Shown here: in pieces, positions 1-7,160 of the stretch
Layout: each line of letters begins with the position of its first letter
Numbering within the stretch: position 1 is the stretch's first letter
DNA from: Desulfobulbus sp.
GTDB taxonomy: Bacteria; Desulfobacterota; Desulfobulbia; Desulfobulbales; Desulfobulbaceae
Direction of reading: 5' to 3'
Length of the DNA stretch: 9,602 nucleotides
Assembly (NCBI GenBank): GCA_017998195.1
Contig: JAGODN010000062.1
Span: 1 to 9,602, forward strand
The notes under the pieces: generated by a model
Seen by the model: the letters and a program-made list of their open reading frames with translations, nothing else
Databases searched by the model: none
Told to the model about the DNA's origin: nothing
Position numbers and translations under genes: made by a program

Positions 1-1798
1 GCTCCTCTTCGAGGAAGCGCTGCAGCAGCTGGAAGGTGTTGTCCGGCCCGGGCCGACCCAACTGGCCGCGCGCGGCCGGGTTCTCCGGGGTGGCCAGGGC
101 CACGGTCTTGAGCATTCCCTTGGAGAAGCGCTTGAGCGCCGCGGTGATGGCGGTTTTCACCCCGGCCCGGTCGAGTTCCGCGGGCAGGGGCACCTGCACG
201 GTCTCGGTGCCGTTGTCGATGGCCAGGTGGAACCAGAACGGCTGGGCGGACAGCAGGCCGGCCACCATCGGCTGCATGCCGAAGTCTCGGCTGAGTTGCG
301 TTGCCAACTGGCCGCCCTCGGCCTCCGGGTCGGCGAAGCTGAAGGAAAATTTGTCGCCGCCCTCTTTTTTGAACGCCTCGAGCAGGGCGGGCAGCTCGGC
401 CTTGAGCCGGACGAGCACCTCGGGCAACCGCTCGTCCGCCGACAGGTAGCCGCGCAGCCGTACCGGCGCCTGGATGCCGGCGAACAGGTTGCCGCCGCCC
501 TGGTAGCTGTAGAGCACCTTCTTGATCGCCCGGGTGATGTCATGCTCCGGGTTGCGCAGCTCCACGTCCAGGCGGGTGTCGGTGTCGCTCTTCACCTCGA
601 TCAGGTCCTGGAAGGAGAGGGTCTCGAATTCGTTGCCGTACTTGACGAGGATGTCGAAGTACGAGTTGGTGACCGCCGCCTGATGGCGCGAGGCGGTCTG
701 GAACGGCACCGGCCGAATGGAGTACTTCTCGCCCGCCTCCTGCTCCAGTTCGGGCCGATCGTGCGGGTCGACGATCTCCACCCGCACCCGGCCGCGGCCG
801 GCCACCTCGTACTCGCGCAGCAGGTCGCGCAGCTGCGGCTGCAGGGGCGCGAGCAGCGGGTGGGTCTGGCTGGAGAAGTAGCCGCGGATCAAGAGCGGCT
901 CCTGCAGCCGGCCCAGGTAGGCGCGGGTGGCGTCCGAGATCGAGTAGATGCGCCCCTCGGTGAGGTCGGCGCGCAGGCTGGTCAGCGGCGCCAGCCACAG
1001 GTTGACGGCCAGGAAGTTGGCCGCCAGCAGCGCTGTGGCCAGCGCCCGGCGCCGGTGCGCCGGGGTGGACGGGTTGCCGGCCCAGCGCCTGCGCTCGAGG
1101 GTGTACACGTTCAGGGCGAGGAACACGCCGATCAGACTGAGCGGATAGACCAGGTCGCGCAGGTCGATCACCCCGCGGGTGACCGCGTCGAACCGTGAGC
1201 CCGCGCCGAGGAGCTTGAGCAGCTCCCCGGTGCGGTTGCCGAAGAAGCTCGTCAGGGTGTCCGAGCCGAGCAGGTAGAGCGCGCTGCAGGCGAGCGTGGT
1301 CACGATCAGGCTGACGATCTGGCTGCTGACGCGGGCGCTGACGAACAGGCCGATGGCGATGTAGGCCCCGGCCAGGCAGAGGCTCGCCAGGTAGCCGCCG
1401 AACACCGGGCCCCAGTCGAGCCGGCCGATCAGGCTGACACTCAGCGGCAGGGGCAGGGTGAGCATGAGCGCGATGGCCACCAGCGCGAGGCAGGCGAGGA
1501 ACTTGCCGCCCACCAGGGCGGGCAGCCCCACCGGCGCGGTGAGGAGCGGCTCCAGGGTGCCGGCCCGGTGCTCCTCGGACCAGGCGCGCATGGTGATCGC
1601 CGCCGACAGGAAGATGAGGGTGAGCGGCAGCCACTCGAACATGGGCCGCACATCGGCGATGTTGCGGCTGAAAAAGGTCTCCACCCAGAAGACGATGAAC
1701 AGGGTGGCCACCAGGAAGGCGCCGAAAAAGAGAAAGGCGGCCGGGGTGGCGAAGAATCCGGCCAACTCCCGCCGGGCCACGGTGCCAAGCGCGTTCAT
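1..1798 (-). CDS. Fused ABC-2 permease / GldG-like protein (C-terminus beyond window)
   Basis: This is the membrane part of an ABC exporter, probably paired with the ATPase encoded just upstream. The frame opens at ATG 1798 and stays open for 599 codons to the window edge. Residues 1-235 form an ABC-2 (GldF-like) permease with hydrophobic segments near 11-37, 57-70, 100-118, 137-178 and 215-233. The cytoplasmic motif SEEHRAGTLEPLLTAPV (about 74-90) is typical of this family. Another TM segment (about 252-271) leads into a GldG-like soluble region starting LRADLTEGRIYSISDATRAYL (about 275-295), followed by alpha/beta sequence in which RGYFSSQTHPLL and VRVEIVDPHDRPE can be recognised. The start overlaps the ATPase stop as ATGA, and GGGAGGGAG (1801-1809) is a strong ribosome site. 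GldF and GldG are separate proteins in gliding Bacteroidetes; one chain is seen here. The substrate is unknown. The fold assignment is firm; a gliding role is not implied. Confidence 0.9.
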   Translation of the reverse strand, partial: MNALGTVARRELAGFFATPAAFLFFGAFLVATLFIVFWVETFFSRNIADVRPMFEWLPLTLIFLSAAITMRAWSEEHRAGTLEPLLTAPVGLPALVGGKFLACLALVAIALMLTLPLPLSVSLIGRLDWGPVFGGYLASLCLAGAYIAIGLFVSARVSSQIVSLIVTTLACSALYLLGSDTLTSFFGNRTGELLKLLGAGSRFDAVTRGVIDLRDLVYPLSLIGVFLALNVYTLERRRWAGNPSTPAHRRRALATALLAANFLAVNLWLAPLTSLRADLTEGRIYSISDATRAYLGRLQEPLLIRGYFSSQTHPLLAPLQPQLRDLLREYEVAGRGRVRVEIVDPHDRPELEQEAGEKYSIRPVPFQTASRHQAAVTNSYFDILVKYGNEFETLSFQDLIEVKSDTDTRLDVELRNPEHDITRAIKKVLYSYQGGGNLFAGIQAPVRLRGYLSADERLPEVLVRLKAELPALLEAFKKEGGDKFSFSFADPEAEGGQLATQLSRDFGMQPMVAGLLSAQPFWFHLAIDNGTETVQVPLPAELDRAGVKTAITAALKRFSKGMLKTVALATPENPAARGQLGRPGPDNTFQLLQRFLEEE

Positions 1799-2727
1799 TG
1801 CTCCCTCCCGTCATGCAGGTTGATGTCGCGGAAGATCTTCTCCAGGTCGCGGGCCTCGGGCCCGAGTCCGTACAGGCTCAAGCCGGCCCGGGCCACGGCC
1901 GCGGCCGCCGCCGGCGCAAGCTCCTCGGCAAAACCGGTGCCGGCAAGAGCGAAACAGGCCCGGCCGGGGGCGGCGGGCAGCCGTTCCACCCCGGTCACGC
2001 CGGCGAGTTCGGCCAGCATCGCCTGCGCCTCGTCGCGATCATCCACGGTGACCAGCAGCCGCCGGGCCGCGGCCAGCTCCGCCAGGCGGGCGTCGAGCGC
2101 CAGGCAGCCGTGCTGGATGATGAGCACCCGGCCGCACACCGCCTGCACCTCCTGGAGGATGTGGGTGGAGATGAGCAGGGTCGCCTCGCAGGCGAGTTCG
2201 CGGATCAGTTCGCGCATGTGCTGGATCTGGGTGGGGTCGAGGCCGTTGGTGGGCTCGTCGAGGATGAGGATCTTCGGCCGGTGGAGGATGGCCCGGGCCA
2301 CCCCGACCCGCTGGCGATAGCCGCGCGACAGGGTGCCGATGGTCTGGTCGGCCTTGTCGGTCAGGCCGGTGCGGGCCAGGGCCAAACGCAGCAGCGGGCC
2401 CAGCTCGGCCCCGCCCACCCCGTGCAGGCCGGCGTGGTAGCGGAGCGCGCCGGCCACGGTCATCTCCGGGTAGACCGGGCAGTTTTCGGGCAGGTAGCCG
2501 ATCCGCGCCTGCACACCGCGCAGGTCCGTGGCCAGGTCCAGGCCGTCGATGCGGATCGCCCCCGCGGTGGGTTCGAGGAAGCCGGTGAGCATCTTCATGA
2601 TGGTGGTCTTGCCGGCGCCGTTGTGGCCGAGCAGGCCGACGATCTCGCCCGGGCCGATGGTGAACGAGACATCGTCCACCGCCTTGAGCGGGCCGTAGGT
2701 GCGGGTCAGGTGTTCGACTTGAATCAT
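1795..2727 (-). CDS. ABC transporter ATP-binding protein, GldA-like
   Basis: This 310-residue cytoplasmic ATPase should energise the fused permease encoded next to it. Walker A is GHNGAGKTT (34-42), the Q-loop region is YLPENCPVYPEMT (78-90, with Glu at the usual Gln position, as is common in GldA/DrrA-type proteins), the signature is LSRGYRQRV (133-141), Walker B is ILILDEPTNGLDP (153-165), and the switch histidine is H189 in LLISTH. All catalytic residues are present. Residues from about 218 form the C-terminal extension common in this exporter class (DUF4162-like). I chose ATG 2727 because GGAG lies 7 nt upstream; an in-frame GTG at 2733 is too close to that site. The stop overlaps the next gene's ATG, implying translational coupling. 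The organism does not look like a gliding Bacteroidetes, so the substrate and role are open. Confidence 0.95.
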   Translation of the reverse strand: MIQVEHLTRTYGPLKAVDDVSFTIGPGEIVGLLGHNGAGKTTIMKMLTGFLEPTAGAIRIDGLDLATDLRGVQARIGYLPENCPVYPEMTVAGALRYHAGLHGVGGAELGPLLRLALARTGLTDKADQTIGTLSRGYRQRVGVARAILHRPKILILDEPTNGLDPTQIQHMRELIRELACEATLLISTHILQEVQAVCGRVLIIQHGCLALDARLAELAAARRLLVTVDDRDEAQAMLAELAGVTGVERLPAAPGRACFALAGTGFAEELAPAAAAAVARAGLSLYGLGPEARDLEKIFRDINLHDGREQ

Positions 2728-2734
2728 GGGCACT

Positions 2735-2738
2735 CTCC
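2735..2738 (-). promoter_or_regulatory. Ribosome binding site fixing the ATPase start
   Basis: GGAG on the minus strand lies 7 nt before ATG 2727 but only 1 nt before the in-frame GTG at 2733. It therefore selects the ATG and makes the protein two residues shorter than the longest frame. Confidence 0.7.
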
Positions 2739-2887
2739 AGGACAGCGCAGGGCGCGGGCGGCAAGGACCGGGCGGGATCGGCGGGGCCGGGCTGGTGATT
2801 GCGGCACCACCCTGCGGGGTTCAGCGGAAAAGGACGGAGGCGGTTGTCACGACATGAACGAACGCGGACGGAAAAACGGGGAACCAT

Positions 2888-2918
2888 GGCACGGCGCGCC
2901 CCGGCGGCGCGCCGTGCC
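2888..2918. repeat. Perfect 13-bp inverted repeat at the ATPase promoter start
   Basis: GGCACGGCGCGCC (2888-2900) and GGCGCGCCGTGCC (2906-2918) are exact reverse complements around a 5-nt loop (CCGGC). Four further pairs (CCAT/ATGG) are possible across a 3-nt bulge. On the minus strand the element lies about 40 bp after the glycosyltransferase stop and about 160 bp before the ATPase ATG. The nearest T-run (T5 at 2872-2876) begins 11 nt past the stem, so it is a poor fit to an intrinsic terminator. The predicted transcription start (about 2915) falls in the first arm. It could therefore be an operator, a 5' leader hairpin stabilising the mRNA, or a terminator for the glycosyltransferase. The repeat is certain; its function is inferred. 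Confidence 0.75.
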
Positions 2919-2921
2919 GCT

Positions 2922-2949
2922 ATGGTAAGTCGACCCGGACGGATGTCAA
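2922..2949 (-). promoter_or_regulatory. Putative sigma-70 promoter for the GldA-like operon
   Basis: On the minus strand, TTGACA (2944-2949, perfect -35) is followed after 16 bp by TACCAT (2922-2927, 4 of 6 matches to TATAAT). It begins just 10 bp past the glycosyltransferase stop, so the exporter operon is probably transcribed independently. The expected start is near 2915, at the base of a strong inverted repeat, giving a leader of about 190 nt. Confidence 0.55.
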
Positions 2950-2959
2950 GCGGGGTGGT

Positions 2960-4411
2960 TCAACGGTCGCGCAGGGTGGCGGCGAACACCGCGCCGAAAC
3001 CGGCGGCGAGCATCAGGTGAAAGACGAAGAACACGTATTCGTGCCGGCTCACGGCCACCGCCAGGCAGGCGCAGAACAGCAGGGCGAGCAGCCCCTCGGC
3101 GATGGTGCCCAGGCTGACGGGATTTTTTTGCCGGCCGCTGTCCAGGTCCAACCGCCGGTTGCCGACGATGTTGTACTTGGGCGTGCGCACGAACGAGGAG
3201 CGGATGCCCAGGTAGCCCTCGATCACGGCCACCGAGTTGTGGAAGCTGAGACCGACGGACATGGTCAGCAGCAGCGGGAACCAGCCGACCAGGGCCAGCA
3301 CCCGGCGCGCCGACAGGGGCCGCGGCAGCAGGTGGAGGTTGGCGTAAAAATAGACCGTGGCCACCCCGACCAGGCCGAGCAGGGAGACGCTCAGCCAGCG
3401 CTGGTCGATCCCGGCCGGGCCGAGCAGGGGCAGCAGGCCGACGCTGGTCAGGGCGAGCAGGAGCACGGCCAGGAAGATCGAGCTGTTGAACAGGTGGGCG
3501 ACCGCGTGCAGCTTGGTCAACGGCCGCAGGCTGCTCGCCAGCACCACCGGCGCCAGCCGCCGGGCGTTCTCGGCCCCGCCCTTCATCCAGCGGAACTGCT
3601 GCGACTTGATGCCGTTCATCTCCACCGGCAGCTCGGCCGGGGCCTCGACCTCCTCCAGGAAGACGATCCGCCAGTGGCGCAGCTGGGCGCGGAAGCTCAG
3701 GTCCAGGTCCTCGGTGAGGGTGTCGGCCCGCCAGCCGCCAGCCTCGTCGATGGCCCGCCGCCGCCAGATGCCGGCCGTGCCGTTGAACTGGAGGAAGTGG
3801 CCGCCCGCCTCGCGGCCGGCCTGCTCGATGGTGAAATGGACGTTCAACTGCAGGGCCTGCAGCCGGGTGAACAGCGAGTAGTCGTCGTTCAGATGGGTCC
3901 AGCGGGTCTGCACCACGCCCACCCGCTCGTCCTGGAAATAGGGCACGGTGGTGCGCAGAAAGTCCGGGTCGGGCAGGAAGTCGGCATCGAAGATGGCCAC
4001 GAACTCGCCCCTGGCCTGGCCCAATCCCTCGGCCAGGGCCCCGGCCTTGTAGCCGGTGCGGTCAATGCGATGGAGCACGCGGATGTCCAGGCCCTGCTCG
4101 CGGTAGCGGGCCGCGGCGCGCTCGCAGATGGCGGTGGTTTCGTCGGTGGAGTCATCCAACACCTGCACCTCGAACCGGTCGCGCGGATAGCGCATGCGGG
4201 CGATGTTGTCGATCAGCCGCTCGGCCACGAAGGGCTCGTTGTAGAGCGGCAGCTGGACCGTGACCAGGGGCAGTTGTTCGTCGGCCAGGGGGGGCGGCGG
4301 CGCGACCTTCCTGCGGCGGAGGTAGTGAAACAACAGGGTCAGCTGGAGCAGGTTGTAGATGAGGATGATGGCCAGGAAGAACACGTACAGGCCGAACAGG
4401 AAGGAGATCAA
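2960..4411 (-). CDS. Processive family 2 glycosyltransferase, cellulose/mannan synthase-like
   Basis: This inner-membrane enzyme is predicted to transfer sugars from a nucleotide-sugar donor to a growing polysaccharide. Counting from the chosen start, a TM helix (about 3-29) precedes a GT-A domain with VTVQLPLYNEP (50-60), LDDSTDETT (85-93, first Asp pair), IFDADFLPDPDFL (140-152, DxD metal site), TEDLDLSF (233-240, catalytic TED) and QQFRWMKGG (271-279, the QxxRW motif of processive synthases). Hydrophobic stretches near 302-329, 338-360, 369-390, 436-454 and 458-478 form the C-terminal membrane region. All key residues are intact. The start is uncertain: the open frame extends upstream into the lipoprotein gene, but the likely promoter begins RNA near 4504 and no ATG or GTG lies between. 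I chose TTG 4411, directly before the first TM helix, with GGGA 7 nt upstream; TTG 4429 is the alternative. The product is 483 residues, about normal for the family. I see no PilZ domain. Sugar specificity (glucan or glucomannan-like) cannot be read from the sequence. Confidence 0.9.
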   Translation of the reverse strand: MISFLFGLYVFFLAIILIYNLLQLTLLFHYLRRRKVAPPPPLADEQLPLVTVQLPLYNEPFVAERLIDNIARMRYPRDRFEVQVLDDSTDETTAICERAAARYREQGLDIRVLHRIDRTGYKAGALAEGLGQARGEFVAIFDADFLPDPDFLRTTVPYFQDERVGVVQTRWTHLNDDYSLFTRLQALQLNVHFTIEQAGREAGGHFLQFNGTAGIWRRRAIDEAGGWRADTLTEDLDLSFRAQLRHWRIVFLEEVEAPAELPVEMNGIKSQQFRWMKGGAENARRLAPVVLASSLRPLTKLHAVAHLFNSSIFLAVLLLALTSVGLLPLLGPAGIDQRWLSVSLLGLVGVATVYFYANLHLLPRPLSARRVLALVGWFPLLLTMSVGLSFHNSVAVIEGYLGIRSSFVRTPKYNIVGNRRLDLDSGRQKNPVSLGTIAEGLLALLFCACLAVAVSRHEYVFFVFHLMLAAGFGAVFAATLRDR

Positions 4412-4510
4412 GGTAGGGTCCCGGGGCAATGGTCGGAGCGGAGCGCAAGGGGCCGGCCCGCGCCGGCGGAACAAAGAGGGAGTGGCCCGGCGCGCCGTAT
4501 CGAGCCGGGA

Positions 4511-4539
4511 ACTGTACCGAAGCGACGGACGCCTGTCAA
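4511..4539 (-). promoter_or_regulatory. Putative sigma-70 promoter for the glycosyltransferase
   Basis: On the minus strand, TTGACA (4534-4539, perfect) is followed after 17 bp, the optimal spacing, by TACAGT (4511-4516, 4 of 6). The predicted start is near 4504, leaving about 93 nt of leader before TTG 4411. The promoter sits in the 205-bp gap after the lipoprotein gene and separates the glycosyltransferase from the kinase-lipoprotein unit. The palindrome CGGCGCGCCG (4488-4497) lies just downstream of the predicted start. Confidence 0.6.
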
Positions 4540-4616
4540 TGGCGGTGACGCCGGGGTGCGGTCCCGGGCGGGTTGAAGGTGCCGGCGGTCCGACGGACAG
4601 GGACCGGGCGGGAGGC

Positions 4617-5171
4617 TTACGGCCGGGAACCGGTCTCGTCCAGGAGCCGGTCCAGGTGACGCTGGGCCGCGTGCAGGTCGGCCCGCAGCCGGTCGCGATC
4701 GCGGTCCAGGGCGCGGATCTCGGCCCGCAGCCGACGACGGGCATCGTCGGCAAGGTCGCGGTCGAGCAGGTCGTCCTCGCGCAAGGCCAGCTGGTTGTCG
4801 ATGCTGTCCAGCTCCTGGCGCAGGGTATGGACCTCGAAGGCGGCCCGGTTGGCCTGCTCGAATTCCCGGTCCACGGCCGGCGGGCAGACGCCCTGGTAGC
4901 GGTGACCGTTCAGGCCGGTGGTCACGGCGTTGTCCAGCCGGCAGTATTCGGCCAGCCCCTCGGCCCGGCCCTCCAGGTAGCGCTGGCGGTCGATGGTGAC
5001 GTTGTAGCGGGCGCAGGCCTGGTTGTGCCGGTCCAGCCGTTCCGCGGGCAGGCCCAGCTGGCCGTCGCCCAGGCCGATGGCGTACCAGTCGCCCTGCAGG
5101 CACTGGTGTTGGCTCAGGCTGGCACAGCCGGCCAGGGTCACGGTGACGACCAGGGCAAGGAGGATTCTCAT
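4617..5171 (-). CDS. DUF2799 outer-membrane lipoprotein with coiled-coil tail
   Basis: This is a 184-residue lipoprotein of unknown function. The signal peptide (1-15) ends in the lipobox LAGC, with C16 the lipidated cysteine. The +2 residue is Ala, not Asp, so Lol-dependent transfer to the outer membrane is expected. The DUF2799 core spans about 24-97, with CLQGDWYAIGLGDGQLG (24-40), H49, C53, RYLEGRAEGLAEYC (64-77) and YQGVCP (92-97). Four cysteines in the core (24, 53, 77, 96) could form disulfides in the periplasm. Residues about 103-180 are highly charged with heptad-like leucines, suggesting a long coiled coil beyond the family core. AGGAG (5178-5182), 6 nt before ATG, is a clear ribosome site. 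The gene starts 33 bp after the hybrid kinase stop with no obvious promoter between, so the two are probably co-transcribed. The family call rests on pattern recognition; no activity is known. Confidence 0.88.
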   Translation of the reverse strand: MRILLALVVTVTLAGCASLSQHQCLQGDWYAIGLGDGQLGLPAERLDRHNQACARYNVTIDRQRYLEGRAEGLAEYCRLDNAVTTGLNGHRYQGVCPPAVDREFEQANRAAFEVHTLRQELDSIDNQLALREDDLLDRDLADDARRRLRAEIRALDRDRDRLRADLHAAQRHLDRLLDETGSRP

Positions 5172-5204
5172 GGTCTGCTCCTGTTGAGGGGACGGGGGCG
5201 CCGC

Positions 5205-7082
5205 TCAGGCGGCCGGGTTGTCCAGGGCCGAGCGCACCGCGCGGGCCAGTTCGGCCATGACCACCGGTTTGTTGAGGAAGCCCTGGATGCCGATGGCCCG
5301 GGCCCGGGCCGCGTCGAACTGCTCGCTGAAGCCGGTGCAGACGATCACCCGCACCCCGGGCCGGATGGCGCGCAGCTCGCGGCAGAGCTGCAGGCCGGTC
5401 ATCTGCGGCATGTTCAGGTCGGCCAGGACCAAGTCGATCTGTTCCGCCAGGCTGCGGAAGGCCTCGAGCCCGTCGTGGCTGCTGGTGCGCACGCTCACCC
5501 GGTAGCCGAGCCGGGTGAGCATGGCGGCGGTAACGTCGGCCACCGACTTCTCGTCGTCCACCAGCAGGATGTGTTCGCTGCCGCGCTCCAGGGGCGCGCT
5601 CGCCGGCAACGGCGCGACCGTCTGCGCCCCGGTCAGCTCCACCACCGGGAAGTAGAGGCGGAACACCGTGCCCTGCCCCGGTTCGCTCGAGACCCGCAGC
5701 TCGCCGCCGCAGCTGCGCACGATGCCGAGCACCAGCGGCAGCCCCAGGCCGGTGCCCCGGCCGGAGGGCCGGGTGGTGAAATAGGGGTCGAAGATGCGCG
5801 CCAGGGTGGCCGCGTCCATGCCGCAGCCGGTGTCCGCCACCTCCAGGCGCAGGTAGGGTCCGGGCGCCGCTGCCCGGCCGTCCAGGTCGTCCAGGCCGAG
5901 CACCACCGGCTCGAGGCGCACCCGCAGCCGGCCGCCGGTCCGCTCCATGGCGTGGCAGGCGTTGGCCGCCAGGTTCATGACCACCTGGTGCAGCTGGGTG
6001 GGATCGGCCATCACCCGCGGGCAGCCATCGGGCAGCCGGCAGTCGATGGTGATGTTGGCGGGCAGGGTCGGCCGGAGCAGGTCGAGTACCTCGGTGACCA
6101 CCGCGGCCAGGGAAACCGGCACGAGCTCCTGGTCCACCTGGCGGCTGAAGGTGAGGATCTGCCGGACCAGGGCCCGGGCCCGGCGGGAGGCGTCGACGAT
6201 CGCCCGGCTGTGCTCGGCGACGATCGGATCGTCCCCCTTCTCTGCCGACAGCAGCTCCGCCCGGCCGAGGATCGGCGACAGCAGGTTGTTGAAATCGTGG
6301 GCAATGCCGCCGGCCAGGCTGCCGATCGCCTCGAGTTTGCGGGTCTGCTCGAGCTGCCGCTCGAATTCCTTGTGCTGCTGTTTGAGCCGCTCCTGCTCGG
6401 TCAGGTCGATGATGGTGACAAACACCTTGGCCCAGTCCCGTTCATGGCCGGCGGCCACCACCGCCCGCCGCTCGACCAGGAGCGGCAGGCCGTCCAGGGT
6501 GCGGTTGTGTGTGCGGGTCTCGCTGCGGCCCGCCCGGTGGAGCGCGGCGAGTTCGGCCGCATAGCCCTCGCCCGGGTCGTCGGGCAGAATGGCGGCCAGC
6601 CGGGTGAGCAGGCCCGGCTCACCGGCGCCGTAGAGCGCGAGCGTTGCCCGGTTGGCGGCGACGATGCGCGCCGCCTCGGCGCACAGCACCAGGTCTCCGG
6701 GATGGGTGCGGAAATGGGCGACCGGGTCGCCGACACCGCCGGCCCGCAGGGTGTCGAGCAGCACCCGCACCGCGCTCAGGTCCTCCTCGACCAGCGGCAT
6801 GGGCGAGTGCTCGAACAGCAGCCGGTAGCCGGCCTCGGTCTCGGCCAGGGCCTGGGTCTTGGTGGAGATGATGCGCTTCTTGCGCTGGTTGAGCAGCACC
6901 AGGGTGAGCACGAGCAGGCTGACCACCACCAGGCCGAGCAGAGAGAGCGGGTCCGTCGGCACGGCCCCGTACCATGGGGCGCCGGACCCGGAGCCGGAAG
7001 GGAACGCGAGCAGTGCGGCCGCGCCGGTCCGCCGGAGGAGGGCGGGGCATGCGGGCGTTGGCGGGTGGGCGTGGCGGGGCAT
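5205..7082 (-). CDS. Membrane hybrid sensor histidine kinase (PAS-HisKA-HATPase-REC)
   Basis: This 625-residue signal transducer is predicted to autophosphorylate on histidine and pass the phosphate to its own receiver. A basic, Pro-rich N-terminus precedes one clear TM helix (about 46-64, LSLLGLVVVSLLVLTLVLL), so little can lie outside the membrane. A PAS-like region (about 82-228) starts with YRLLFEHSPMPLVEEDLSAV, a variant seen in other hybrid kinases. A short coiled coil (about 229-252) leads to the H-box GGIAHDFNNLLSPILGR with H262. The ATPase domain shows N374 (N-box), DTGCGM (417-422, G1), DPYFTT (432-437, F-box) and GRGTGLGL (441-448, G2). The receiver (about 503-620) has D509/D510, phospho-acceptor D555, T583 and K605. 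All catalytic residues are intact. No DNA-binding output follows, so the partner must be encoded elsewhere. ATG 7082 has only a distant GGAG (12 nt), so the start is less sure than the frame. It heads a unit with the lipoprotein gene and is divergent from the oxoprolinase. Confidence 0.93.
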   Translation of the reverse strand: MPRHAHPPTPACPALLRRTGAAALLAFPSGSGSGAPWYGAVPTDPLSLLGLVVVSLLVLTLVLLNQRKKRIISTKTQALAETEAGYRLLFEHSPMPLVEEDLSAVRVLLDTLRAGGVGDPVAHFRTHPGDLVLCAEAARIVAANRATLALYGAGEPGLLTRLAAILPDDPGEGYAAELAALHRAGRSETRTHNRTLDGLPLLVERRAVVAAGHERDWAKVFVTIIDLTEQERLKQQHKEFERQLEQTRKLEAIGSLAGGIAHDFNNLLSPILGRAELLSAEKGDDPIVAEHSRAIVDASRRARALVRQILTFSRQVDQELVPVSLAAVVTEVLDLLRPTLPANITIDCRLPDGCPRVMADPTQLHQVVMNLAANACHAMERTGGRLRVRLEPVVLGLDDLDGRAAAPGPYLRLEVADTGCGMDAATLARIFDPYFTTRPSGRGTGLGLPLVLGIVRSCGGELRVSSEPGQGTVFRLYFPVVELTGAQTVAPLPASAPLERGSEHILLVDDEKSVADVTAAMLTRLGYRVSVRTSSHDGLEAFRSLAEQIDLVLADLNMPQMTGLQLCRELRAIRPGVRVIVCTGFSEQFDAARARAIGIQGFLNKPVVMAELARAVRSALDNPAA

Positions 7083-7130
7083 GGGGACGGGGCGCTCCAG
7101 GGAGGGCGGAACAGGTGAGGGCTTGGCTGC

Positions 7131-7160
7131 ATACTACGGCCGGGACCGCGCCCCTGTCAA
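7131..7160 (-). promoter_or_regulatory. Putative promoter for the kinase-lipoprotein unit
   Basis: On the minus strand, TTGACA (7155-7160, perfect) is followed after 18 bp by TAGTAT (7131-7136, 4 of 6). The predicted start is near 7124, about 42 nt before ATG 7082. The -35 and proximal spacer form one arm of an inverted repeat shared with the divergent promoter. Confidence 0.55.

Noticed and set aside
540..1814. A 424-codon minus-strand frame overlapping the permease/GldG gene
   Set aside because: It is Arg/Pro/Gly-rich with no membrane segments. The neighbouring frame carries the permease and GldG motifs and simply lacks an in-window stop.
3017..4576. A 519-codon plus-strand frame opposite the glycosyltransferase
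   Set aside because: It is Gln/Gly/Val/Ala-rich shadow sequence; the opposite strand has all GT2 catalytic motifs.
4586..4606. A 6-bp stem (CGGTCC/GGACCG, 9-nt loop) just after the lipoprotein stop as a terminator
   Set aside because: The stem is short, the loop is large and no T-run follows, so it is not distinguishable from chance in GC-rich DNA.
4359..7118. A 919-codon plus-strand open frame antisense to the glycosyltransferase, lipoprotein and kinase
   Set aside because: Its translation is low-complexity Gly/Gln/Val/Ala-rich with no motifs, and it lies opposite three genes with intact family motifs. Long antisense frames are expected in very GC-rich coding DNA.
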